From positions 1 through 64,000 of the forward strand of contig JBOFQB010000094.1 of the NCBI GenBank assembly GCA_051660685.1: a stretch of 64,000 nt of DNA. The letters are read 5' to 3'. The notes under the pieces are model-generated. The model did no database searches, was not told the origin of the DNA, and saw only the letters and a program-made list of their open reading frames with translations. The translations under genes were made by a program, and so were the position numbers. Shown one piece after another: positions 24,410 to 34,958 of the stretch; positions within the stretch are counted from its first letter, which is position 1; each line of letters opens with the position of its first letter. Source of the DNA: JAVBSX01 sp051660685 (GTDB taxonomy: Bacteria > Planctomycetota > Planctomycetia > Pirellulales > Thermoguttaceae).

Positions 24410-26368
24410 TTACCCGTTTTTCATCTCGTATTCGGCGTCAATTGCATCATCATCCGGGCCGGAACCCGATTGGTGTTGCTGCTGTTGGAATCCCGCTCCA
24501 TCCGGTCCCATTCCAGCCCCTTGCGGTCCCGACCCCGCTCCTGAAGGACCCGATTGGGCAGATGCCGCTTCGTACATCGCCTTGCTCATTGCATGAGACG
24601 CTTGATCCAATTCCTGAGTCGCACTCTTGATTCGGTCCGCATTCTCGCTCGCAACCGCTTCTCGAACCCGACCAATTGCAGCCGTAATCGCGTCCTTGTC
24701 CGTCTCTCGCAACTTGTCATTATGCTCCTTGAGCAATTTTTCAAGCTCGAAACACTTCGATTCAGCAACATTCTTCGCTTCAACCAGTTCTCGTCGCTGC
24801 TTGTCTTCATCCGCATGAAGTTCAGCATCACGCCTCATTCGCTCAATCTCCGATTCCGAAAGACCCGATGATTGCTCAATTCGGACCTTCTGTTCTTTCT
24901 GCGTTCCCAGGTCTTTCGCCGAAACACTCAAAATCCCGTTCGCGTCCAAATCAAACGTCACCTCAATCTGCGGAACTCCGCGAGGTGCGGGCAAAATTCC
25001 TTCAAGATTGAATTGACCAAGCAACCGATTGTGAGCCGCAATGTCCCGCTCTCCTTGATAAACCTTGATCGTAACCGCATTCTGGTTGTCGTCCGCCGTA
25101 CTGAACACCTGCTTCTTTTCGACCGGAATCGTTGTGTTCTTCTCAACTAATTTGGTCATAATTCCGCCCAACGTTTCAATACCAAGTGAAAGTGGGGTTA
25201 CATCAAGCAACAGGACATCACGGACTTCTCCGGCGAGAACACCGCCCTGAATCGCAGCACCAACCGCAACCACTTCGTCAGGATTCACCCCCTTATGAGG
25301 GTCCTTGTTGAAAATGGACCGGACCAATTCCTGGACTTTGGGAATTCGGGTTGAACCGCCAACCAAAACCACTTCGTCGATCTGGGACGGGTTCAAATTG
25401 GCATCTTTCAACGCCTGATTGACGGGTCCTCGACAACGTTCAACGAGATGATCGGTCAACTGCTCAAACTTGGCCCGGGTCAACTTGACCTGCAAATGTT
25501 TCGGACCATTCTGATCGGCTGTAATAAACGGCAGATTGATGTCCGTCGATTGCGCCGAAGAAAGTTCGCGTTTTGCCTTTTCGCACGCTTCTTGCAGTCG
25601 CTGAAGCGCCATAGCATCTTTGCGCAGGTCAATTCCCTGCTCTGATTGGAACTGATCGGCGACATAATTGATGAGAACCTCGTCAAAATCGTCACCTCCC
25701 AAGTGAGTATCACCGTTCGTGCTAATGACACGGAAGACACCATCTGCAACTTCGAGACAGGAAACGTCAAAGGTTCCCCCCCCGAGATCGAAAACAACGA
25801 TTTTTTGGTTGACGTTTTTGTCCAGACCATAAGCGAGTGAAGCAGCAGTCGGCTCATTGATAATTCGGGCGACCTCTAAACCGGCAATTTGCCCGGCATC
25901 TTTGGTTGCTTGACGTTGTGCGTCGTTAAAATACGCAGGAACCGTAATGACCGCTTTGTTGACCTTGTGTCCCAAATACGCTTCTGCCGCTTCTTTGAGT
26001 TTTCGCAAGGTCATTGCCGAGATTTGCGGGGGAGTGTAATCCTTTCCGTCCGCTTCAACACGAACATATTCGTCGGAACCGCCGACAACTCTGTAAGGGA
26101 CCATACGTTCTTCCGAAGAGACTTCGTTGTGACGACGCCCCATAAACCGTTTAATGGACGCAATTGTCCGGGTCGGGTTTGTGACCGCTTGACGTCGAGC
26201 CGGTTCTCCAACGAGATTTTCGCCGGAATCTGTAAAAGCGACCACACTTGGGGTCAAACGATTTCCTTCTGCGTTTGGAATGACCTTAACGTCTTTTCCT
26301 TCCATAACAGCGACGACGGAGTTGGTTGTTCCGAGGTCAATACCGATAATTTTTTCACCTTGTGCCAT
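24410..26368 (-). CDS. dnaK: Chaperone protein DnaK
   Basis: Hsp70 ATPase chaperone, 652 aa. Diagnostic segments: GIDLGTTNSVVAVMEG, AYFNDAQRQATKDAG, DLGGGTFDVSCLEV, VLVGGSTRIPKVQELV in the ATPase domain, then the substrate-binding domain (LGIETLGGIMTKLVEKNTTIP) and a Gly/Gln-rich tail ending DDDAIDAEYEMKNG. AGAGAGGAAA precedes ATG 26368. No grpE or dnaJ lies beside it, and I found no CIRCE (HrcA) operator upstream, so regulation differs from the usual HrcA operon or is sigma-based. Confidence 0.96.
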   Translation of the reverse strand: MAQGEKIIGIDLGTTNSVVAVMEGKDVKVIPNAEGNRLTPSVVAFTDSGENLVGEPARRQAVTNPTRTIASIKRFMGRRHNEVSSEERMVPYRVVGGSDEYVRVEADGKDYTPPQISAMTLRKLKEAAEAYLGHKVNKAVITVPAYFNDAQRQATKDAGQIAGLEVARIINEPTAASLAYGLDKNVNQKIVVFDLGGGTFDVSCLEVADGVFRVISTNGDTHLGGDDFDEVLINYVADQFQSEQGIDLRKDAMALQRLQEACEKAKRELSSAQSTDINLPFITADQNGPKHLQVKLTRAKFEQLTDHLVERCRGPVNQALKDANLNPSQIDEVVLVGGSTRIPKVQELVRSIFNKDPHKGVNPDEVVAVGAAIQGGVLAGEVRDVLLLDVTPLSLGIETLGGIMTKLVEKNTTIPVEKKQVFSTADDNQNAVTIKVYQGERDIAAHNRLLGQFNLEGILPAPRGVPQIEVTFDLDANGILSVSAKDLGTQKEQKVRIEQSSGLSESEIERMRRDAELHADEDKQRRELVEAKNVAESKCFELEKLLKEHNDKLRETDKDAITAAIGRVREAVASENADRIKSATQELDQASHAMSKAMYEAASAQSGPSGAGSGPQGAGMGPDGAGFQQQQHQSGSGPDDDAIDAEYEMKNG

Positions 26369-26391
26369 ATAAGTTTTCCTCTCTTTCTATT

Positions 26392-26420
26392 TGTATAATG
26401 CTTAGACCAACATTGTTGAA
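26392..26420 (-). promoter_or_regulatory. Possible sigma-70 promoter of dnaK
   Basis: On the minus strand, TTCAAC and TATACA are separated by 17 bases, with the -10 about 24 bases before the dnaK start codon. This is a reasonable but not strong match to a housekeeping promoter and is a prediction only. Confidence 0.3.
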
Positions 26421-26590
26421 CGTCGGAATAGACAGTCTTTCTTTTTCAGCGTAGTGTACACGCAAAGAATGCGCCAAAGAAAAGAAAATTTTACATTTTA
26501 TCCTGAAACATTGGGAAATTCGGTGTCCCGTCAAAAACAGCGGACAAGAGTCACCTGCCAATTTGGCAGTTGCCTTTTCCAACCTTGCTG

Positions 26591-29500
26591 TTACTCCGTC
26601 GATTCCGATTTGTCCTTTGAATCCTCCAATTCCCTGCTGAGTGTCTCAAAAAACGCCCGCGTTGTTTTGGGTGAAACCTCGTTGAAGAACGGACGCAATT
26701 CCCGGACCTCATACTCGGCATCTGTTGATTCATGCTGCTCAATTGAACCGGTTAGAGAGGAAAGCGGGACAGGTTGTTGAGCTTTAATTGTTCCAATCGG
26801 ACGGTATTGTAGGAGTGAAAAGCCGATTGCAAGGAGTGTACCATAGAAAGCACCAACCGGAATGACTGCGAAGTAGGCGGGGAGAACTTGGGCAAGAACG
26901 GCACACAAAACGAGGAATCCCAAGAGGAAGGAGATTCGTGCAAACGGTTGAATTCGTCCAACAAGGGCGACGAGGAGCAGGGTACACCAACTGAGAGTGC
27001 TTAACAAGGGACGTTGGGCGATGTAGAGACCACTTTTAGAATCGTTCATTTTTAATTCAACGGCGGACCAACCTGAGAGCATTGCGCTGAGTTGGGTTGA
27101 TCGGGGCAGACGACCCCAAGGATTGACCTGACCGGTTCCCTGATTCTTCCACGTTTCAAGCGTGATCCATTGTGGAGCCAAATCCCCCTCAAGAGCACGT
27201 CGATATTGATCGGCAACAGGTCCGGCTCGCATCATTTTGACCCGATCTCCAAGTAAAGGGGTTAATTCCCGTTGAATCTTCGCCGCATTTAAGGTTGAAG
27301 TCAAAAGTATATTCCGTTCGTCAAAGAAGAGAAACGCCAAACCTGCTTTTTCTAAAACCGCATGTCCTTGTGAAGTCGACTGGAACGGTTCAGGAAAGAT
27401 AATCGGCGTTTTGGGGAAAATGCCAATTCGTTTCAACGCGATCCAATCAATGAGAATTCGGGATGCTCCCAATTCGGCAGAACTACCAAAAATCCTGACT
27501 TGAAAGGGATGTGTTCCCAGAACATTTCCCCAAGTCAAAACATCGTTCGTTTCTTCGACGTTTTCGGTTCCCAGTTCACCATTTGATTCAAAGGAATCCG
27601 TGTTCCCCTTGAAAGAACGCAAAGTTTGTTCATCCCCTAAGGTTGTAATCAATCGGGTTGCAATACCCCAACATCGTTCATGTTGTTGTTTCTCCGAAAC
27701 AAGATGATTCCAATCATCAAGAGAAAAGGGGTCAAAGGAATGAACGGACTCGGTTTGTCCAAGTGTGAATCCGCGCGAGAGACGAGGAAAAAGGTTAAAC
27801 TCCGAAAGAACCAATGTCTCATTGTCCGAGAATAATTCTGGGAAAAAAGCAGTTGGATGCTGACGTCGGGGAAAAGTTTGATAAGGTGAAGGGGTCCAAG
27901 CGACCCAAGTTCCTCCCAAAACCGGCAAGTTGATTTCTGGAAAATGCGGAAAAATTTTCCGTCGTGTTTTCAAGGGTGATTCTTTTTGAGCATATTCAAG
28001 AGCAACGGTCACGAAACGACGTTTTTCGGGCAATTCCAGAAAAATCCGGTTCATCGTTGATTCCGTCTCCTCCTCACTCAAACCGTCCCAACCCGGTTCT
28101 CCCAACTGTTTTTGTGCAAATGCCGCATGATGATCCGAAATTTCCTCTGTTCCAACATTCATCAGGTCAACAGGGGCAGTCTCGGTACTTGGGATTCCCG
28201 TATTGACAACAATTGATTTCTCAGCGTCATTTTTCTGTAAAGAAGTTGTTGGTTCAGCAAACCATGTAACCCGTTTATCCCCGATCCAAACGGCGAGGAC
28301 CTCATCCAACCCAATTGAAGGGGGTAAAGTAATCATAATTCGTCGTTGACCGCGATTTTCAATGAAAAAAGTTGCGTGCTGACGAATCACCCCCTTTGAT
28401 TCATACTGAGAATCCAATTGTAAGGACCAAACCCAAGCAACCGCCCCTTTGTGTTCACTTCGAGCGGGCAAGACGATCAAAGCGGGATTACTGGTCAAAT
28501 CAACATCCCGGGCCGGATCATATCGGAATGCAGCTCGAACAGTTTGGTACTCATTTTTTGGGGGGGCAGGAGTTGGAATGGACTTTAATCGGGAGTTAAA
28601 AAGTTCGACGGACAGATCATAAGCGGAAATGACCTTGATTTCAATTTGTTGGGAGACACTTTCGGGCAACATTGCTAAAGGAATCGGAATCGGTCGATCA
28701 ACGGGAAGAGTTCGTGTTGCCGAAAACGTAAACGCTCCACTTTTGGGGTTTGGGAGCCGAATCTCCCAAACCTGACCATTTGGGGGAAGGGGCAGTCCTT
28801 GTAATTCTTCATAAGTGACTTCTTCGATGCTGAGATTTTTTTCCGTTTCATTCCCCATTTTCCATGTCCATGAAACACTGGAATCTTGGGACAAATGAAC
28901 CAGAACCCGATCAACCCGTCCTTCTGTTGGAAAACAAGAAAATTGATATGTCTGGGTTAATTCCCGATCCCTCAACGTCAGGTTTCCTTTGATTTCAGCA
29001 TTGTAAGCCGTTTTTTGTGGTTCCAGACCAATTTGAACCGTTCGGGAATTTGCATCAACGACGAAAAAGGAAGAATCGAGGGGGGGAGTCTCCACAAAAA
29101 AACGTTCACGAATCGACGGATTGTTGGACGAAATCATTCCGGGCAATGTGTCCAAGACCGAAAAAACACGAAGACGATTGGGAGCAGGGGTGTTGATCGC
29201 CAAAAGATGCTGACCCAATCCAATGTCTCCAACCGTACTCGCCGTTTCTCCCCCGCTACTTCCTTCCATACTCGGATTTTTAACCCGAATTGGCATCAAT
29301 TCTCGCAAAGTGAGTGTCTTATTCGACGGAGATGCAAGATGACCGCTAATTCTCAAATGACGACCTTGCTTCACAAAAACGGAAATCGTTCGCAAACCGG
29401 TTGAGCCGGAATCCGTTGAGCCTGAATCCGGGGAATCATTCTCCCAATAAAGAACATTTTCTTTGGGAATGGACTCGATACTGTCAATCACCCAACCCGT

Positions 29501-31069
29501 TTGGACGAGTAATTCAATCAGTTGGGGACGTTTTTGCAGCAAATCAAAATCAAGCAACATGACACCCCGAATTCCATCTTCATCCCAGGTAATCGCGGTT
29601 CCACTGTCCCAAAACACGCGGGATGAATCAGGTGCTAGTTCAACGGTTATTTGGGAATTCGGTCCAAAATACTGAAAAAAGTATCCCCGTTCATCTGAAG
29701 TCGGCAATTCAAGCGTTGCTGTTGTCTGCGAAACTTCATGGAATTCTAACCCGCATAAAACAAGAGGTGATTGAACGAACAAATTCGCCCGGGTCTCCAT
29801 CCAAAAATGTTGGGGAGAACGAAAACGAATCCGGGGAAGGGACCAATTCCCTGACAAATGAACCGGACAAACAGCATCAATCGTTAATTCTTGCAACGAT
29901 TGGTTACTTTCAGGAAGTGCAATCAACAATTGTTGCACTCTCTCTTCCTCTTCAGAAAGCGTGATCGAATCCCATGAAATCGGCATTCCCCCCAATTGTA
30001 TCGAAGTGACTTGAAGAGGTGAATCCAGTTCAACCCAAACATGGGAATTGTAGTAATCGGTTTTTTCAAAGACAACGGAAGAGGTGACATCCAGACCTTC
30101 TGGTCGGGCATGATAAGTGATTCGTTGCTGCATTGGAAATTGTCGACGAAAACGTTCTGCCTTTTCGGAAGAACTGAGAACAATCGTTGCACGATTGCGT
30201 CCTCCTAAGAAAACTTTCCAAAGACGTCGGGGAACACGACTCGAAGTCGCATCTGCAATTTCATTGGATTGGGGGGGAACAACAATACCTTGTGAACAGC
30301 TGAGAGTCCATTGTTCGGGAATACTCAACTCCAACTCGATTCGGGTCGCGGTTGGTGTCAACAATTCAAAAACCGTATTACCATGTGCATCTCGTTGTCC
30401 TCGCAAAGACCATTGAAATCCGACCGTCTCTTGGGATTGGACGATCTCCGCTGATCGGACTGTTTCTCCAGATCGAACGGTTTCTCTAGGTGAATCATTG
30501 GACATGACACTTGGTGTAACATCTGATGTAACATCCGACGTAACACTTGGTGTCATACTCGAGGAGACATTCGATTCGGGGAAAAACAACCGACATTCCT
30601 GTTCTGCGGTCCAACCCAAAGAAAGTGGTCTATTATCTGAGGTAACGGGGTTACTCAACCAAAAACCTAAAGGAGAGAAGGGGACGGATTTTTTGGGATT
30701 CGTTACAACAGCACTCCCGGTTCCTTCCCAAAACAGGGAATCTCGTAAGGATGCTTGTAAGACAAGACGTTCACAAGCAGGAAGTGGAATCGGGTTGGTT
30801 GAATCTTTATCTTTCGTCTGTAATTGGGAAACAATGTCTTCAAATTGTTTTTGAGCGAACGGATAATAAGGTTCTGTTTCTCCTAAGGGCCAAAGAAAAA
30901 AACGGTCAACAGGCGCATACAAACGCTGAAACCGAATCGGCGATTGCGAGTGATTCGGTTGATTTTGTTCCTGATTGGCGCAAACCTTCTCTTCGTTGAA
31001 TTCGGACAAAAATCCAACCAAAACGAAAAGGAACAGGAATGAGCGAACAATCGGCAAATGACGGAACAT
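26591..31069 (-). CDS. Giant membrane-anchored exported protein, unknown function
   Basis: 1,492 aa. A signal peptide is visible (FLFLFVLVGFLSEF, cleavage near CAN), followed by about 1,250 residues of exported sequence with no domain I can name, and C-terminal hydrophobic segments (TLLLVALVG; ISFLLGFLVLCAVLAQVLPAYF; GAFYGTLLAIGF) that should anchor it, leaving a hydrophilic acidic tail. The region near residue 180-220 is a degenerate TSDVTSDV/ETVRS repeat. The segment PSIGLDEVLAVWIGDKRVTW reads like an interaction or beta-sandwich core. It starts one base after the upstream gene's TGA, so translation is probably coupled to that gene. Confidence 0.85.
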   Translation of the reverse strand: MFRHLPIVRSFLFLFVLVGFLSEFNEEKVCANQEQNQPNHSQSPIRFQRLYAPVDRFFLWPLGETEPYYPFAQKQFEDIVSQLQTKDKDSTNPIPLPACERLVLQASLRDSLFWEGTGSAVVTNPKKSVPFSPLGFWLSNPVTSDNRPLSLGWTAEQECRLFFPESNVSSSMTPSVTSDVTSDVTPSVMSNDSPRETVRSGETVRSAEIVQSQETVGFQWSLRGQRDAHGNTVFELLTPTATRIELELSIPEQWTLSCSQGIVVPPQSNEIADATSSRVPRRLWKVFLGGRNRATIVLSSSEKAERFRRQFPMQQRITYHARPEGLDVTSSVVFEKTDYYNSHVWVELDSPLQVTSIQLGGMPISWDSITLSEEEERVQQLLIALPESNQSLQELTIDAVCPVHLSGNWSLPRIRFRSPQHFWMETRANLFVQSPLVLCGLEFHEVSQTTATLELPTSDERGYFFQYFGPNSQITVELAPDSSRVFWDSGTAITWDEDGIRGVMLLDFDLLQKRPQLIELLVQTGWVIDSIESIPKENVLYWENDSPDSGSTDSGSTGLRTISVFVKQGRHLRISGHLASPSNKTLTLRELMPIRVKNPSMEGSSGGETASTVGDIGLGQHLLAINTPAPNRLRVFSVLDTLPGMISSNNPSIRERFFVETPPLDSSFFVVDANSRTVQIGLEPQKTAYNAEIKGNLTLRDRELTQTYQFSCFPTEGRVDRVLVHLSQDSSVSWTWKMGNETEKNLSIEEVTYEELQGLPLPPNGQVWEIRLPNPKSGAFTFSATRTLPVDRPIPIPLAMLPESVSQQIEIKVISAYDLSVELFNSRLKSIPTPAPPKNEYQTVRAAFRYDPARDVDLTSNPALIVLPARSEHKGAVAWVWSLQLDSQYESKGVIRQHATFFIENRGQRRIMITLPPSIGLDEVLAVWIGDKRVTWFAEPTTSLQKNDAEKSIVVNTGIPSTETAPVDLMNVGTEEISDHHAAFAQKQLGEPGWDGLSEEETESTMNRIFLELPEKRRFVTVALEYAQKESPLKTRRKIFPHFPEINLPVLGGTWVAWTPSPYQTFPRRQHPTAFFPELFSDNETLVLSEFNLFPRLSRGFTLGQTESVHSFDPFSLDDWNHLVSEKQQHERCWGIATRLITTLGDEQTLRSFKGNTDSFESNGELGTENVEETNDVLTWGNVLGTHPFQVRIFGSSAELGASRILIDWIALKRIGIFPKTPIIFPEPFQSTSQGHAVLEKAGLAFLFFDERNILLTSTLNAAKIQRELTPLLGDRVKMMRAGPVADQYRRALEGDLAPQWITLETWKNQGTGQVNPWGRLPRSTQLSAMLSGWSAVELKMNDSKSGLYIAQRPLLSTLSWCTLLLVALVGRIQPFARISFLLGFLVLCAVLAQVLPAYFAVIPVGAFYGTLLAIGFSLLQYRPIGTIKAQQPVPLSSLTGSIEQHESTDAEYEVRELRPFFNEVSPKTTRAFFETLSRELEDSKDKSESTE

Positions 31070-31070
31070 A

Positions 31071-34000
31071 TCAGTTGGCGTTCAGATCATGAGAAGGTTG
31101 TGAAATGTTGTGTTGCATCGTATGAGTTGGCAAGGAGGTATTCTCATGAGATGCAGAATGAGAACGACCCGTTCGAGGTTCGGATGAACCCGCAGAATCA
31201 ACCAAAGAATGATTGGAAGACTCTGATAGAGGAGGAAGCGGATTCAGTGTTTTAACAACAGGGACAAGTGGAATGAGTTCACGTCGAATGAACAGTCGGG
31301 CTAAAAGGGCAACGATCAAGGTAATCAGAAAGCCCAAAAGGGACGCCTGAAAAACGAGCAAGGCGGGTAAAGGTTGATACAGGAAGACGGACAACAACAA
31401 AACGACCAGAACAAACAGTAAGCCGGTTTGCCGAAAGGGGGGGAGATAAATCAGAGCAAGTCCTAAACAAAGGACGACTCCACTTGAAATCAACACGGCT
31501 TCTGTCCGTCCAACAACATGCAACGTCGATAAATCAGGCGGTTGGAAACTGCTGAAAAGATACTGATTATATTCTTGGGGAACCGGCAGAAGTTGTTCCT
31601 CGGAAATACCAATCCATGCTGCAAGAGTATCTTGGTTCAAAGTAATGATGGAACCGCCTAACAAACCGTTCCAGCTCCATTGAAATTCTGAAGTCCAACC
31701 GGGAGAATCACCAATAATGAGTTTGTTCTTGGCAAGCACAACCTGCCAATACGACTCACGAACCCATATATCAGGATCAAAATGCGGAAGTTCAAGGGAA
31801 AAAGTGGAACTAAAGGGGGAACCGGGCATTTGATAACGAATGTCGATTAAGTGCGATTTCCCGCGTTGATCCGGTTTTTGGGGAATCTGTAACCCTCCTT
31901 CTGAATTGAATTGTATCGGAATTCGGTTGTTGTCAAACGATAAGGCAATCAGACGCTTCTCCAAACCTCCTGGTAAATGAATCGTTATATTTTCATGGTC
32001 GCTGAGTACCCGGAAAAGAGCCCTGTCCGTCCGTACTTGATCCGTCAACCAAGTTTGAATCCAAGCCCGTTCAACAACCGTTGTTCCAAGAACATCAAAG
32101 TAGTCCAGTTGAACATAGAGCGGAATCGAATGTTCCCAACGTCCTGACGAAAAATAAATTCCCAAAAGACCCGAATCGGTTTCGCCCCCTTTTTCCAATT
32201 TCTTCCACGATTTTTTCTCTCCTGCATCATCCGGTAAAAGAACGTTCACACCATTTTGAACAAAGGCGACAACCTGTTGATCGACCGTTTCCATTTCAAG
32301 TGGAACAATCAACGGAACCGTCAATCGGGTCGTCGTCTGTCGTTGTATCTCTTTCGGATCAAAAGAGTATTGAAGTGTTAACACACCTTTCCCGATTAAG
32401 GTTCCTTGCAAAGACAGTCGTTTGTTGACAACATCCGGTTCAATAGGGTCAATCAGCGTCAAATTTTTGGTGTCAAGGGCTTTTCCGTCGAGAAACAATT
32501 TCAGCGAACCGCTTTCATCAACACTTTGGGGAATTTTCAGCAAGAGACAATCAAGCGGTTCATACCGAACATTATAGGTTATCGTTTGTGTGACCTGATC
32601 CTGAGAATCAAGCAAACGAACTTCAGAACGTGATTGGGCGACAACCTGTTGTTTGTACAACGTCATATCGGCTGTAAAAACCGCTTCGTTGGAATCCATA
32701 CGAAAAATCAACGGTTCCTGTTGTCGTTGAGGAATCGGCAACCGAAATGCTGGAATGGAATTTCGGGTGATTCGGGTCAAACCGGACCCTGAATTGTTCC
32801 CGGGTAATCCTTCCAAACGTAAGAGACGAACATTATCGGCTGGAACAACGACAACGGTTGCGGGTTCAACTCGGTCGGCAATTGGAACCGGCAATCGAAA
32901 ATGAAGCGTCGATTTATTCCGATTCAATGTGGGAATAGGTCGGGACAATTTAATGTCCAGTTCGACCAATCCTTCTGAACGGGACAGTAAGGGGATCGTC
33001 ACCATTCCTTCTTTTCCCTCATCTGATTCAAGACCAGTTGCAATTCCGCCTGTATCGACAACATTGGACGGACCGATTTCATCCACATTCCAATCAAAAC
33101 AATTCATTTGCAAACGATTCGTCCGCGAACCGTTAATCATCGCTGCTATTTTCCCCGTCAAAACGATTTGTCCACTATCAACCTGTATCTGATACTCTGA
33201 TTTAACGTTAATTCGAGTTTGAGGAGAGACCAGTTTGGCTTTAAGGGAAAAGGGTTGGGCATAAAAGACAAATCGCATATCAACGGAATCACGAAGAGGT
33301 GTGTCGGCGAGATCATCTTCCCGAACACTGTGAACCGGTTCCCAGTTGAGTCGCAAATCATTCGGAACGTCAACCTCGATTGAACCAAATTGTCGTTCGG
33401 CTCCCAAAACCTCAAAACCGGCCAACTCGCTCCAATTGTTCGTCGGACCCGTTAGATCACGACGAATCGCTTTAAGTCGAACAGACAAAGGGGTATCCTG
33501 TTTGGGCGAACCAAGTGCGACGATTTCAAGTAAAGTTCCTTGTGCTGCTCCATTTTCTTCTTGCGATAATTCATGAACCTCATAATCACTCAGAAAGGTA
33601 AGTCCCAATTCATTCGGAACCCAATGTGCCCCTTGAGGTAAACGAACCTGAAATCGTTTGAGCGGTTCTCCAACACTCCGAACAGGTAAGGTTGCGTCAA
33701 AAACCGTTTCCCGATTATTCATCTGAACAAAAATTTTAGCATCTTCAACCTGCAAAACGGTTCGTTTTTCCTCTTGCGCAATACGCGGTTGTTGACGCCA
33801 AGATATTTCCAGTGTTTTGGAAATCCCTTGTACTTCAAATCGGGTTCCAACAGGTTCGGTTTCAACGGATTGAACGGAACACAGAATTCCCCCTTGTGCA
33901 ACAGTTGGGGTCACATTGGGAGTCGGGACGGTCAGAAATAAACGGGAGCTGACCGCGTTCGGAAAAGAAAGGTTCAATCGTTGTTCTTCCTGACCAAAGA

Positions 34001-34628
34001 GACCAACAGGAAAGGTCAAGGTAAAGGAAAGTTGATGTCGAAGTGATTTATCAACAGAAGAGGATACAGAGGGATTCCGAAGAATCAGGAGATAATCACC
34101 TGACTCAGGATGTACACCAAGATCACAACGTCCTTCCCCTTTGTAATCAATGGCTGTTTCAAGAGATTCTGAATCCGTTGAATCCGAAGAAGGAAATAAC
34201 AGGATACCTTCTTTTAATGCAAGAGGAATCGTTACAACCGGAGTATCCGTTGTTGTGATTTCCAGCTGAAAGTGAATTCGGGCAACTTGTTCAACAATTT
34301 GTCCGATTGCATCAATTTTGAGGATTGAGTAAAGCGGCTCTTCCTCTTTCTGTAAAAGAAGTTGTTGATTGATCCGTTCAAATTCTTCAAAGGAAAAACC
34401 GGGAATATACGCGACCAGTTTACCGTTTTTATCTGTTAAAAAAACACTTAACGGGGATTCTTCAAACCGTTTTTCTCCTGTTCCTCGAACAGGGAGAGAT
34501 GTTGCTCCAACATTTGGCGGACTGACGGATTCTTCCTGAACAGCGAACAAAAACTGAGCGCAACTTGTCAGAAACAGTCCTGCAAGGATACAAAAGAGGA
34601 GCGGGAAATGGATTCTCTCGATTTTCAT
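31071..34628 (-). CDS. Giant membrane-anchored exported protein, partner of the downstream giant
   Basis: 1,185 aa from ATG 34628 (a TTG at 34646 is possible; neither has a Shine-Dalgarno). A signal peptide (FPLLFCILAGLFLTSCA) may carry a lipobox-like LTSC. The long beta-rich exported region has no named domain. The C-terminus holds hydrophobic segments (VLISSGVVLCLGLALIYL; GLLFVLVVLLLSVFLYQ; LLVFQASLLGFLITLIVALLARLF) and then a Ser/His-rich cytoplasmic tail. It shares the overall plan with the following giant, and the opening (FSFEEFERINQQL, then SILKIDAIGQIVEQVARIHF) parallels FAQKQFEDIVSQL in that protein. The two are probably distant paralogues acting together at the cell surface; their role is unknown. 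Confidence 0.85.
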   Translation of the reverse strand: MKIERIHFPLLFCILAGLFLTSCAQFLFAVQEESVSPPNVGATSLPVRGTGEKRFEESPLSVFLTDKNGKLVAYIPGFSFEEFERINQQLLLQKEEEPLYSILKIDAIGQIVEQVARIHFQLEITTTDTPVVTIPLALKEGILLFPSSDSTDSESLETAIDYKGEGRCDLGVHPESGDYLLILRNPSVSSSVDKSLRHQLSFTLTFPVGLFGQEEQRLNLSFPNAVSSRLFLTVPTPNVTPTVAQGGILCSVQSVETEPVGTRFEVQGISKTLEISWRQQPRIAQEEKRTVLQVEDAKIFVQMNNRETVFDATLPVRSVGEPLKRFQVRLPQGAHWVPNELGLTFLSDYEVHELSQEENGAAQGTLLEIVALGSPKQDTPLSVRLKAIRRDLTGPTNNWSELAGFEVLGAERQFGSIEVDVPNDLRLNWEPVHSVREDDLADTPLRDSVDMRFVFYAQPFSLKAKLVSPQTRINVKSEYQIQVDSGQIVLTGKIAAMINGSRTNRLQMNCFDWNVDEIGPSNVVDTGGIATGLESDEGKEGMVTIPLLSRSEGLVELDIKLSRPIPTLNRNKSTLHFRLPVPIADRVEPATVVVVPADNVRLLRLEGLPGNNSGSGLTRITRNSIPAFRLPIPQRQQEPLIFRMDSNEAVFTADMTLYKQQVVAQSRSEVRLLDSQDQVTQTITYNVRYEPLDCLLLKIPQSVDESGSLKLFLDGKALDTKNLTLIDPIEPDVVNKRLSLQGTLIGKGVLTLQYSFDPKEIQRQTTTRLTVPLIVPLEMETVDQQVVAFVQNGVNVLLPDDAGEKKSWKKLEKGGETDSGLLGIYFSSGRWEHSIPLYVQLDYFDVLGTTVVERAWIQTWLTDQVRTDRALFRVLSDHENITIHLPGGLEKRLIALSFDNNRIPIQFNSEGGLQIPQKPDQRGKSHLIDIRYQMPGSPFSSTFSLELPHFDPDIWVRESYWQVVLAKNKLIIGDSPGWTSEFQWSWNGLLGGSIITLNQDTLAAWIGISEEQLLPVPQEYNQYLFSSFQPPDLSTLHVVGRTEAVLISSGVVLCLGLALIYLPPFRQTGLLFVLVVLLLSVFLYQPLPALLVFQASLLGFLITLIVALLARLFIRRELIPLVPVVKTLNPLPPLSESSNHSLVDSAGSSEPRTGRSHSASHENTSLPTHTMQHNISQPSHDLNAN

Positions 34629-34958
34629 ATTATCAAGATACCACAAAATGGGATATTTGGGCAGTTTTTTCCAATAAAAAATCTCCTTCTGAGAGTTTCC
34701 GCTGAAAGGAAAAACTGGACATTATTCAAATTCTTATCACCAACAATTGTCAAAACGCGATCAAACGGCTAAAATGCGAGTTGCTAATTTGTTTAAGTTC
34801 ATTCGCTTTGTAAGTTCTTGCTTTTCTCGCCGAGTAAAGCAAGAAAAGATCATTGTTTAATGACCGCGCAAAGTATCAAATGCCCTCATCAGAATTCTGA
34901 CTGCTTTTTATATCTCTATTCCGACAGTTGTGACAAAAGGATTTACTGACGAACAGAC
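34629..34958. other. Divergent intergenic region with a 31-bp stem-loop
   Basis: A near-perfect palindrome lies at 34815-34845: TTCTTGCTTT pairs with AAAGCAAGAA and an inner CTCG pairs with CGAG around a single base. It is between the divergent giant-protein operon and fmt, so a terminator role is unlikely for either; an operator is possible. The rest of the gap shows no gene. Confidence 0.5.

Noticed and set aside
26369..26590. CIRCE operator upstream of dnaK
   Set aside because: No TTAGCACTC-N9-GAGTGCTAA-like inverted repeat is present in the upstream region.
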